Translations under genes and position numbers: made by a program
Shown here: in pieces, positions 8,063 through 15,436 of the stretch
Position numbering within the stretch: the first letter of the stretch is position 1
How the letters are laid out: each line of letters starts with the position of its first letter
NCBI GenBank assembly: GCA_947630715.1
Contig: CANRIP010000028.1
Coordinates: forward strand, 1-33,718
Source: an uncultured Acetatifactor sp.
Lineage (GTDB): Bacteria > Bacillota > Clostridia > Lachnospirales > Lachnospiraceae
Length of the DNA stretch: 33,718 bases
Direction of reading: 5' to 3'
The notes under the pieces: generated by a model
What the model was told of the DNA's origin: nothing
The model's database searches: none
What the model saw: the letters and a program-made list of their open reading frames with translations, nothing else

Positions 8063-9276
8063 TTATTTTTGGGAGCGGCGTGATTGGCCGGAAATGTTTT
8101 CATTATATTGGTGAGCGCAATGTTGCATTTTTCTGTGATAATAATGCGGCTTTGGCAGGCGGGCAATGCTGTGGGGTTCCGGTCATCAGTTATCAGGAAC
8201 TCATAGAACTGAAAAAAACGGACCAGGATATGATAATTTTAATCTGTGCGAGGGACAGCTATGCGGAGCAGATGATAGATCAATTGATGGGAGATGGCAT
8301 TGTTGATGCGGTTGTGATGAATGATGAGGCGGTTTTTGCAGCGGAATTCCGAATCTCAGAAAACGCCAGACGGACTCTGGAATGCCGTGAAAACAGAATT
8401 GCAAGCGCATATCAATGGGTATATACAAGGTTAAAAAGAGAAAAGAAAATTGTGGAGTATTTAAAGCGGCATATTGAGCCTTCCGCCATGAAACCCGCAA
8501 CAGGGCAGTTGCGCCGGGTGCAATTGGAAAATGTATCATTTACCAGGGAAACGTTGGATTTTCTGGCGGAGAATTGTCCGGTGAGATGTTGGGTGGATTA
8601 TGGCATACTGCTTGGGAAACTGCGCCATAACGGATATATCCCCTGGGATGATGATGTTGACCTGGGAATCATGCGCGCGGATTTAAAGAAACTGATTGAA
8701 TTTTTTGAACAGTATTCAACCGTTTATGTGCCGGATGCGCTTTATGCGGACAGAGGAGCAGGCGGCGCCACAGCATGGGAGGATACTATGCAGATCGCAC
8801 GGAAGTATGAGGGGAAATATATCCTGCAGAGACAGCCGCATATGTGCAGGATCATAAAGCTGGACAAATATGGAGGGGAAGGCTTGGAATTATGGGTATA
8901 TGATTACGTGCGCAGCGGCGTTTCCATTAAACAGGTGAACGGTGCAGTCCGTGAATGCCTTGCTCTGAAAACAGCGGAAATTACGATGACGGATCTTCTG
9001 GCGAGGCAGGAGCAATTGATCAGGGACAGCGGGTATTTCAGTTTGTCCGAAACGGAAAAGATCATGCCAGGAATTGATAACGGTTTATTTGATAGGATTA
9101 AACGGACCTATGATATTGTGGACATCGAGGATATATTTCCACTTGTGGACTGTGAATTTGAGGGCGTCATGCTACCGTTCCCAAATAATAAAAAAAGAGT
9201 GCTGGAATTGAGCTACATGGAGTGGGAGAGCCTTCCGGATGATATTGGCGTAAATCATGTGGGTGATCTTGATTGA
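8047..9276 (+). CDS. LicD-family phosphotransferase with N-terminal Rossmann module
   Basis: A two-part protein of 409 residues. Residues 1-95 form the recurrent Rossmann-like module (GEIVIFGSGVIGRKCFHYI, FFCDNN, MIILICARD). Residues about 160-400 are a LicD domain: CWVDYGILLGKLRHNGYIPW at 181-200, leading into DDDVDLGIMR, the metal-binding Asp cluster of the LicD/fukutin nucleotidyltransferase-like family. Known members transfer phosphocholine from CDP-choline, or ribitol phosphate from CDP-ribitol, onto glycans. The ATG at 8047 has GAGG and AGGA just upstream. The frame is open back to an ATG at 7948, but that part overlaps the upstream enzyme's coding region. A LicC-like gene and a CDP-pentitol gene set both lie downstream as possible donor sources. 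Confidence 0.9.
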   Translation: MAGEIVIFGSGVIGRKCFHYIGERNVAFFCDNNAALAGGQCCGVPVISYQELIELKKTDQDMIILICARDSYAEQMIDQLMGDGIVDAVVMNDEAVFAAEFRISENARRTLECRENRIASAYQWVYTRLKREKKIVEYLKRHIEPSAMKPATGQLRRVQLENVSFTRETLDFLAENCPVRCWVDYGILLGKLRHNGYIPWDDDVDLGIMRADLKKLIEFFEQYSTVYVPDALYADRGAGGATAWEDTMQIARKYEGKYILQRQPHMCRIIKLDKYGGEGLELWVYDYVRSGVSIKQVNGAVRECLALKTAEITMTDLLARQEQLIRDSGYFSLSETEKIMPGIDNGLFDRIKRTYDIVDIEDIFPLVDCEFEGVMLPFPNNKKRVLELSYMEWESLPDDIGVNHVGDLD

Positions 9277-9319
9277 ATAAACGATGTCATATTTTATGAA
9301 TATAACAGAGGGGTTTATT

Positions 9320-10546
9320 ATGCAGCAGGGAGATTACATCAGTATCATTATACCGGTTTATAATATCAGGCAATATATAGTGCAGTGCCTTGAGAGCGTT
9401 GTGAATCAGACATACAGCAATCTGGAAATCATTCTGGTTGATGACGGTTCCACGGATGGGTCAGGGGATATATGCGATCAATATGCTATGAGTGACAGGC
9501 GGATCAAGGTAATACATAAATCAAATGAGGGGCTGGTCAGGGCTAGGAAAACAGGGTTGGAGAAATCAACCGGTCGATTCATTGCATATGTAGACGGGGA
9601 TGACTGGATTGAAACGAATATGATGGAAAAATTGCATACGGCTCTGGTGCGTGAGCAGGTCAGTATTGCTATGTGCGGGCGGTACGAAGATACGGGAAAC
9701 GTATCGCGTGCGGTATGTCAGGGAATCGGTGGAGGCAGGTATGATAAAAGGGGGCTGCTGGAAAAAGTTTATCCACGGATGATAGTAAACGGGGCTTTTT
9801 TTGAATGGGGGATTTTCCCAGGCGTATGGGACAAGCTATTTCGGAGAGAATGTTTGGAACCATTTCAGATGGCGGTGGATGATGCGCTGGTGATGGGGGA
9901 AGATGCTGCCTGCACTTATCCGGCGCTTTTGAATGTCGACAGTATTTATATTTTGCATGAATGCTTGTACCACTATCGGCAGAATGCCGTTTCCATCGTA
10001 CACCAGGGAATGGACTGCGATTCGGAGAGACAGAGTTTTATGCTTTTGCATAATACAGTGCGGGCTTCTTTGGAAAAGTATAAGGATATCTATGACTTAA
10101 CCAGCCAGTGGGAAGAGTATCTTTTGTTCTTGATGGTGCCGCGTGCAGATGCATTGTACAAGGACATGGGGAAACTTGATTATCTGTTCCCTTTTCCAGA
10201 GGTAAAGCGGGGAAGCAGGATTGTCCTGTATGGCCTGGGGACATATGGACAGCGGTTGTATAAGTATTTGGAGAAGACGCATTTTTGCAAAGTTGTGGCG
10301 TGTGCGGATAGAAATTATGCAGAATTGTCAAAACAAGGATTGCCTGCTGTACCACCCGAGAAGATCACGCAATATGATTATGATTCTATTGTGGTGGCCA
10401 GTTCGTTTGCTGAGAGCAGAAACGAGATATATAATTTTTTAGAGCGTTTGGCACCGTCGGAAAAGGTGCATCTGATGGACGTGTCTTTGATAAAAAGCAG
10501 GGAAAGTTTAAAGGCGTTTGGACTGGCATCTGATATGAACATGTAG
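9320..10546 (+). CDS. GT2 glycosyltransferase with C-terminal Rossmann module
   Basis: A 408-residue GT2 enzyme with the classical GT-A start: ISIIIPVYNIRQYIVQCLES, then VDDGSTDGS and YVDGDDWIE (the metal-binding DxD region). Residues about 299-408 carry the Rossmann-like module: RIVLYGLGTYGQRLYKYLEK, VVACADRN, SIVVASSF. I chose the ATG at 9320 because AGAGGGG lies six bases before it. The in-frame ATG at 9284 would add 12 residues without a ribosome site. It follows the LicD gene after 43 bases. It likely adds a sugar to the lipid-linked repeat unit; the sugar is unknown. Confidence 0.9.
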   Translation: MQQGDYISIIIPVYNIRQYIVQCLESVVNQTYSNLEIILVDDGSTDGSGDICDQYAMSDRRIKVIHKSNEGLVRARKTGLEKSTGRFIAYVDGDDWIETNMMEKLHTALVREQVSIAMCGRYEDTGNVSRAVCQGIGGGRYDKRGLLEKVYPRMIVNGAFFEWGIFPGVWDKLFRRECLEPFQMAVDDALVMGEDAACTYPALLNVDSIYILHECLYHYRQNAVSIVHQGMDCDSERQSFMLLHNTVRASLEKYKDIYDLTSQWEEYLLFLMVPRADALYKDMGKLDYLFPFPEVKRGSRIVLYGLGTYGQRLYKYLEKTHFCKVVACADRNYAELSKQGLPAVPPEKITQYDYDSIVVASSFAESRNEIYNFLERLAPSEKVHLMDVSLIKSRESLKAFGLASDMNM

Positions 10547-10558
10547 AAAGGGAGCAAT

Positions 10559-11341
10559 ATGATAGAAAAGAAACATACAAGAATTAAGAAAGATATTGTC
10601 AATATTGACTATAAGGATACTTTGAATTTTTTTGATCATAGGGCGGAAAAGTATAATAACAATAATCCGTATACCGTGACAATGTACCAGGACAGCCATC
10701 CTGAATTGGTTCAGGAAAGGAATAGGGCTGAGACGGATAAGCTGCTGCCACTGTTACGCTTGGATGAGCAGTCCAGGGTGCTGGATCTGGCATGTGGAAT
10801 TGGAAGGTGGTCCGATGCAGTTCCCACAGAAATCCGGGAATATTGTGGGATAGATTTCAGTGAGAAACTGATAGATATTGCAAGGGAGAGAAATCATAAG
10901 CCAAACCGCTGTTTCTATGTTGGTGATGCTGTCAGGTTTCGGGATGTGCTTACAGAACATGATAAAGGCAAATACAGCAGGTTTCTCCTGATCGGGTTGC
11001 TTATGTATATTAATGATGATGATGTGATGTCGATTATGCGTCAGCTGCTGGAAACCGCAGACAGGCAATCCATTATATGCATCAGGGAACCGTTGGGGAT
11101 TGATGAGAGGCTCACTTTAAAGGGATTTTATTCAGAGGAATTACAGACGGATTATTATGCCGTTTACAGGACACGGGATGAATTAATGGATATTTTTGAA
11201 AAAACACTGCTGCAGGAGGGATTTCAGATTTCGCAGAGCGGTTTCCTGTTTTCAGGGGAGGCATTAAACAATCGGAACGAAACAGCCCAGTATTATTTTG
11301 TTCTGGAGAGAGGATGGGAAGAAAGCAGGGGGCAGAAGTAA
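10559..11341 (+). CDS. Class I SAM-dependent methyltransferase
   Basis: A 260-residue stand-alone methyltransferase. Motif I is VLDLACGIGRWSDAVP (near residues 75-90), followed by the acidic YCGIDFSEKLIDIARER and a post-motif GDAVRF. An N-terminal helix region (FFDHRAEKYNNNNPY) resembles small-molecule methyltransferases. AAAGGGAGC precedes the ATG. It is followed by the degenerate HAD gene and the LicC-like cytidylyltransferase. An attractive but unproven role is N- or O-methylation of a phospho-alcohol or amino-alcohol later activated with CTP. It could equally methylate a sugar. Unlike its neighbours it lacks the Rossmann module. Confidence 0.85.
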   Translation: MIEKKHTRIKKDIVNIDYKDTLNFFDHRAEKYNNNNPYTVTMYQDSHPELVQERNRAETDKLLPLLRLDEQSRVLDLACGIGRWSDAVPTEIREYCGIDFSEKLIDIARERNHKPNRCFYVGDAVRFRDVLTEHDKGKYSRFLLIGLLMYINDDDVMSIMRQLLETADRQSIICIREPLGIDERLTLKGFYSEELQTDYYAVYRTRDELMDIFEKTLLQEGFQISQSGFLFSGEALNNRNETAQYYFVLERGWEESRGQK

Positions 11342-11356
11342 GGCAGGTAATGGTTC

Positions 11357-11959
11357 ATGGGTAGATGTATTTTTTTGTTTTATTTGGATTCCGTAATAAC
11401 AAGGCAGACAATATTGCCAACAGTTGCAGAAAAAGCGGGAGTATATGAACAGATAACGGCTTTGAAGGAGCAGGGAATGCGTGAGGGGCTCCCGTTTCGT
11501 CAGAGCTTTCTTCAGGAAATTGATCTTTTAAAAAAGATTCCGGTGTCTGAAGTGCAGGATATAGTTTGCCATATCGAACGGAATGAAAGATTATTGGAAT
11601 TTATACATACACATAAAAAGAGAAGTTACATTGTTACTGAGAATCTGGATGTATGGATAGAACGGCTGATAGCGGAGCTTGGAATGGAAAGGAATGTATT
11701 TTGTTCCAGAGCTGTGACAGATGGAGATTATGTGCAGGATGTATTTAGTATAGTAGATCCGGATGCTTTAGCAAAGCAGATCGTGTTTCCATTTGTGGCC
11801 GTTGGGAACGGCAGTCGTGGTGCGGGAATGATTGAGGCGGCCGAGGTTGGAATTGGATACGGAGGCATCAGACCGATTGCTCCGTCAGTGATGGAGCATG
11901 CCACGCATGTGGTTTATGAAGAGGGCAAGCTGGTGGAATTTTTGAACAAGCTGGTATAG
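11357..11959 (+). CDS. HAD-superfamily protein lacking catalytic aspartates (pseudophosphatase)
   Basis: A 200-residue protein with the overall order of a SerB-like HAD phosphatase, but the active site is altered. Motif I should read D-x-D-[G/S]-[T/V]; here residues 7-15 read LFYLDSVIT, so the nucleophile Asp is Tyr9, while the second Asp (11) stays. The motif IV region expected as GDGxND reads VGNGSRG (149-155): the first Asp is Asn151, and the N-D pair is Arg154-Gly155. Thr in VTENLD and the framing GMIEAAEVGIGYGG and RPIAPSVME stretches are well kept. The fold is therefore probably intact while phosphatase chemistry is not expected. It lies between a methyltransferase and a LicC-like gene, so a regulatory or binding role is possible. 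Confidence 0.82.
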   Translation: MGRCIFLFYLDSVITRQTILPTVAEKAGVYEQITALKEQGMREGLPFRQSFLQEIDLLKKIPVSEVQDIVCHIERNERLLEFIHTHKKRSYIVTENLDVWIERLIAELGMERNVFCSRAVTDGDYVQDVFSIVDPDALAKQIVFPFVAVGNGSRGAGMIEAAEVGIGYGGIRPIAPSVMEHATHVVYEEGKLVEFLNKLV

Positions 11960-12024
11960 GGCATGAAACACAGATACAGATCTGATGTCAGTAAATGGAT
12001 TTGGAAAAGATATGGAGAATGTGT

Positions 12025-12672
12025 ATGAGATTTTCAAGAACAGTCATTATTAGCTGTGCAGGCATGGGAAACCGGTTGGGGCTGGGCATGACAAAGGCAC
12101 TGCTGGAAGTGGATGGAAAGCCTCTCATCATAAGGCATCTCGAAAACTTAAAAGAGGAAAGAGACATAAGGATTGTTGTGGGGTATCAGTCGGAGAAAGT
12201 TATAGATACTGTAAACAGATACCGCAAAGATATATTGTTTGTATTTAATCATGATTATAAGAATACCGGGACGGGAGCCAGCGTGGTTTTGGCGTCAAAA
12301 TATGCGAATGAATATATACTGTCACTTGATGGCGATCTGCTTATCCATCCGGACGACATGCGGAATATTTTGTCCTGTAAGCATGAATTTGTCGGTGGAA
12401 ATCCCGTTGCATCTGATGATCCATGGTTTCTGCAGACATTTGAACAGGATGGAAAAGAAATGGTCAGCGCTTTTTCGCGTTGCAGGGGAAAGTATGAATG
12501 GAATGGGGTAACCCAGATGCGTTCTGATAAAATGCTCAGAGGCAGCGGCCATGTTTTCCAGCTGATTGAACAGTATCTTCCTGCTGAATATATGGAAATT
12601 AGGACAAGGGAGATAGATACGGTTCATGATTATGAGACAGCGGCAGAGTGGGTGCGTAATGGTTTTAGATAG
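12025..12672 (+). CDS. LicC-like nucleotidyltransferase (probable CTP:phospho-alcohol cytidylyltransferase)
   Basis: A 215-residue Rossmann-type nucleotidyltransferase. The signature is TVIISCAGMGNRLGLGMTKA (residues 6-25, with the catalytic-type Lys at 24), then GKPLIIRHLENL, and a metal-binding LDGD at 101-104. Layout and length resemble LicC, which makes CDP-choline from phosphocholine, more than the longer glucose-1-phosphate enzymes. The ATG at 12025 has GGAGA six bases upstream; a frame start at 11995 lacks one. Paired with LicD at 8047, it could supply the CDP-linked donor. No choline kinase or choline transporter is visible, so choline is not established as the substrate. Confidence 0.82.
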   Translation: MRFSRTVIISCAGMGNRLGLGMTKALLEVDGKPLIIRHLENLKEERDIRIVVGYQSEKVIDTVNRYRKDILFVFNHDYKNTGTGASVVLASKYANEYILSLDGDLLIHPDDMRNILSCKHEFVGGNPVASDDPWFLQTFEQDGKEMVSAFSRCRGKYEWNGVTQMRSDKMLRGSGHVFQLIEQYLPAEYMEIRTREIDTVHDYETAAEWVRNGFR

Positions 12673-12769
12673 AAGTTATAACGCATGAAACGGTATGAAA
12701 TATGGCATTTTAAGGTTCCGTTATTTTGAAAACATTGTACCGGAAAAAATGTTGGGGGAATATTAATTC

Positions 12770-13861
12770 ATGAATTTAGCAATTTACGGTGCTCAGGGTT
12801 ACGCTCTCGGCACGCATGAAGCGATAAAAACGTTATACCCAAAGAGGGAAGTTTCCTGTTTCCTTGTGACACACAGGGAAGGTAATGCATCTGTGCTGAA
12901 TGGAATTCCTGTGAAGGAGCTCCATGCTTTTGCAGAAGGCAAGGCTACTGAGGAAAAACGGAATACGGAGATTCTCATTGCAACACCGGAACAGGTGCAG
13001 CCGGAAATAGAGGAGATACTGGAAACGTATGGTTTTGACTGCCATATCCGGTTGACGTTTGAACGCTGGTCAGAATTGATGATGCTGTTTCATGCAAAAC
13101 TGGAGAAATTTATGCCTTTGACGGCGCTCCCAGTAGGCTATCACAAGCCGTTTATTCGATTATACATGGCAAAATCCCATGCGGACAGGCCTTTAAAGTA
13201 CAGTTCCGCTGTACCTGAGTATGTCTTTCCGGTTCAGGCTGGGGCAGCCTGTACTGCTATGCGGACAGCCTGCCTTGTAGATGACACAGGAACACACATT
13301 TCAGGGAAAAATGGTAATTACTGTGAGCTGACAGTCCTTTATTGGGTATGGAAAAACAAGCTTGAGGCAGGCGGTACAGTGAATGGAGGAACAAAACAGT
13401 ATTATGGCCTGTGCCAGTACAGACGTGGGTTTGATTTTACAGAGGATGACCTGCTCCGGCTTGTGGATAATGATGTGGATGTAGTATTGCCATATCCTCT
13501 GCCGTATGAGCCGGATATCCATGCCCATCACAGGAGATATATAAAACATACAGACTGGGAGGCATTATTAAAAGCACTTGGCGAATTGCAGCCAGGGTAT
13601 GCACAGATGCTTGAAGAGGTTCTTAAACAGCAGTATTTATATAATTATAATGTGATTTTGGCGAAAAGGGAAGTGTTGAAAGACTACTGTGAATGGTTGT
13701 TCCCAATCCTTGAGAGGACGGAAGAATTGAGCATACCCAAAGGGAGCGAGAGAAGTGACCGATATATCGGTTATATAGGAGAAACACTGGAAACGCTTTA
13801 TTTTATGGCAAATAATGATAGGCTGAACATTGTTCATACGGGCTGCAGGATTTTAACATGA
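12770..13861 (+). CDS. DUF4422 glycosyltransferase-like protein with N-terminal Rossmann-like module
   Basis: A 363-residue protein. Residues 1 to about 105 look like a divergent copy of the Rossmann-like module: MNLAIYGAQGYALGTHEAIK, then FLVTHREGN and ILIATPEQ. Residues about 130-355 match the DUF4422 type found in capsule and exopolysaccharide clusters: AAGAACTAMRTACLVDDTG-like start, CELTVLYWVW, YYGLCQYRRGFDF and DVDVVLPYP. DUF4422 proteins are thought to be glycosyltransferases, with little direct proof. GGGGGAA precedes the ATG at about ten bases. It is the last gene of the AT-rich cluster. A 97-base gap without a clear signal separates it from the LicC-like gene. Confidence 0.82.
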   Translation: MNLAIYGAQGYALGTHEAIKTLYPKREVSCFLVTHREGNASVLNGIPVKELHAFAEGKATEEKRNTEILIATPEQVQPEIEEILETYGFDCHIRLTFERWSELMMLFHAKLEKFMPLTALPVGYHKPFIRLYMAKSHADRPLKYSSAVPEYVFPVQAGAACTAMRTACLVDDTGTHISGKNGNYCELTVLYWVWKNKLEAGGTVNGGTKQYYGLCQYRRGFDFTEDDLLRLVDNDVDVVLPYPLPYEPDIHAHHRRYIKHTDWEALLKALGELQPGYAQMLEEVLKQQYLYNYNVILAKREVLKDYCEWLFPILERTEELSIPKGSERSDRYIGYIGETLETLYFMANNDRLNIVHTGCRILT

Positions 13862-13918
13862 TAATTTTTGATTATATTGACTGTGTTTAATATATAAAAT
13901 GCAACAAATGGTCAAGTT

Positions 13919-13964
13919 TATAATAATTTTTGTACAAGCTTTTAGAGAGGTAATGGTGAATTAG
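13919..13964 (+). promoter_or_regulatory. Possible -10 box and three-codon leader frame before the epimerase gene
   Basis: A perfect TATAAT lies at 13919-13924 in an AT-rich gap, but no good -35 box is placed before it. At 13953-13964 the sequence ATG GTG AAT TAG forms a three-codon frame with AGAGAGG just upstream. It ends four bases before the start codon of the next gene, an arrangement that would allow re-initiation. The ribosome site fits the mini-frame better than the gene itself. Confidence 0.3.
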
Positions 13965-13967
13965 GAA

Positions 13968-14630
13968 ATGGATTTTGAATTAAACGCCTCCATGATGTGC
14001 GCGAACTACGCCCATCTGGAGACAGAAGTAAAAAACTTAGAGGAAGGAGGCATAGACTCCTTTCATATAGATATCATGGATGGGCGCTATGTCCCAAACT
14101 ACGCTATGTCCCTAAATGACATGCGCTACATAGCAAAAGCGACAACAAAACCACTTGACGTTCATCTAATGATCGAGCATCCCAACAACACGATCGAGCT
14201 TTTCCTGCAAAATCTCCGTAAAGGGGATACCGTGTATATCCATCCGGAGGCGGAATACCACCCCTCCACGACGCTGCAGAAGATCATCAACGCTGGAATG
14301 GTACCGGGCATTGCAATCAACCCCGGCACCTCGGTGGAGACCGTTATGGAAATGCTGCGCATCGTTAAGAAAGTGCTGGTGATGTCGGTCAATCCGGGCA
14401 ATGCCGGGCAGATGTTCCTTCCTTATGTGGGAAAGAAGATTACAAAACTGCTCGCCATTAAGGAAGATATGGAGTTTGAACTCTATTGGGATGGCGCGTG
14501 TAGCGCAGAGAGGATTTTAGAGTATGCTCCCAAGGGTGTAAAAGGTTTCGTGCTGGGCACGACGCTTCTCTTTGGCAAGGACAGGCCTTACGGGGAGACG
14601 CTTTCCGACATCAGGAAACTGAAATTTTAA
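13968..14630 (+). CDS. Ribulose-phosphate 3-epimerase-like protein
   Basis: A 220-residue TIM-barrel protein of the RPE family, which interconverts D-ribulose 5-phosphate and D-xylulose 5-phosphate. Metal and catalytic residues are visible: HIDIMDGRYVPN (His33, Asp35, Asp38), DVHLM (His66), SVNPGNAGQMF as the phosphate-loop region, and WDGACS with the second catalytic Asp. It departs from the housekeeping enzyme at ISPS/LLAAD (here LNASMMCANY) and at NPGFGGQ (here NPGNAGQ), so it may be a specialised copy. It is 10 bases ahead of the TarI-like gene. Its probable job is to set the pentulose phosphate that becomes a CDP-pentitol. GC content rises from this gene onward. Confidence 0.85.
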   Translation: MDFELNASMMCANYAHLETEVKNLEEGGIDSFHIDIMDGRYVPNYAMSLNDMRYIAKATTKPLDVHLMIEHPNNTIELFLQNLRKGDTVYIHPEAEYHPSTTLQKIINAGMVPGIAINPGTSVETVMEMLRIVKKVLVMSVNPGNAGQMFLPYVGKKITKLLAIKEDMEFELYWDGACSAERILEYAPKGVKGFVLGTTLLFGKDRPYGETLSDIRKLKF

Positions 14631-14640
14631 GGAGGACGTC

Positions 14641-15360
14641 ATGAACGCTGCGATCCTGTTATCAGGCGGCGTTGGGAGTAGAATGCATTCCGACGTGCCA
14701 AAACAGTACATATCTGTCGGTGGAAGGATGCTGATTTCCAATGCCCTTGCGGCTCTTACGGAGTCGCCTTTTATTGATCGGGCACTGATCGTGGCGGAGG
14801 AGGGATGGCGGGAATCCATCCTTTCAGACGCCGCTAAAGCCGGAGTATCGGTTGATAAGGTTATGGGGTTTGCCATGCCGGGTTTTAACCGTCAGGCGTC
14901 CGTCATAAACGGAATGCGGGAGATCATGTGTCAGGCGGGGGACGGCGGCATTGCGGATGATGACACTGTATTCATCCATGACGCCGCCCGCCCTTTGCTG
15001 TCCAGGCAGCAGATCTCGGACTGTTTCCACGCGTTGTCAGGGCATGACGGCGTGATGCCTGTCCTGCAGATGAAAGACACCGTGTACTTGAGCCGGGACG
15101 GGCAGACAGTGGCGGAGCTGATTGACAGAAACCGGATTTTTGCGGGGCAGGCGCCGGAGCTTTTCCGTTTCAGGAAGTATTATCAGGCAAATATGGCATT
15201 GACGCCGGAACGTCTGGCTACCATTAACGGCTCCACAGAGCCTGCGATAATGGCGGGCATGGACATTGTGATGATCCCCGGCGATGAAAATAATTTTAAA
15301 GTCACAACGCCGCAGGATCTGGAACGTTTCCGCGGTGCAGTGCGCTTTGAAAAATCATAG
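14641..15360 (+). CDS. IspD/TarI-like cytidylyltransferase (probable pentitol-phosphate cytidylyltransferase)
   Basis: A 239-residue IspD-family nucleotidyltransferase. The CTP-binding start AAILLSGGVGSRMHSDVPKQ spans residues 3-22 (Arg14 and Lys21 in the usual places). FIHDAARPLLS and the C-terminal NFKVTTPQDLERF are family hallmarks. IspD itself makes CDP-methylerythritol, while TarI and the animal ISPD make CDP-ribitol. The neighbours, a pentulose-phosphate epimerase and a TarJ-like dehydrogenase, favour the pentitol reading over isoprenoid synthesis. GGAGG lies in the 10-base gap just before the ATG, so it is co-transcribed with the epimerase. The exact pentitol (ribitol, arabinitol or xylitol) cannot be told from sequence. 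Confidence 0.87.
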   Translation: MNAAILLSGGVGSRMHSDVPKQYISVGGRMLISNALAALTESPFIDRALIVAEEGWRESILSDAAKAGVSVDKVMGFAMPGFNRQASVINGMREIMCQAGDGGIADDDTVFIHDAARPLLSRQQISDCFHALSGHDGVMPVLQMKDTVYLSRDGQTVAELIDRNRIFAGQAPELFRFRKYYQANMALTPERLATINGSTEPAIMAGMDIVMIPGDENNFKVTTPQDLERFRGAVRFEKS

Positions 15361-15436
15361 TAATATATAACGCTGTCATCTGCCTGACGCTCCGATTTTA
15401 TTGGGACGCGGCACATCAGCGGGAAATGGAGCAAGC

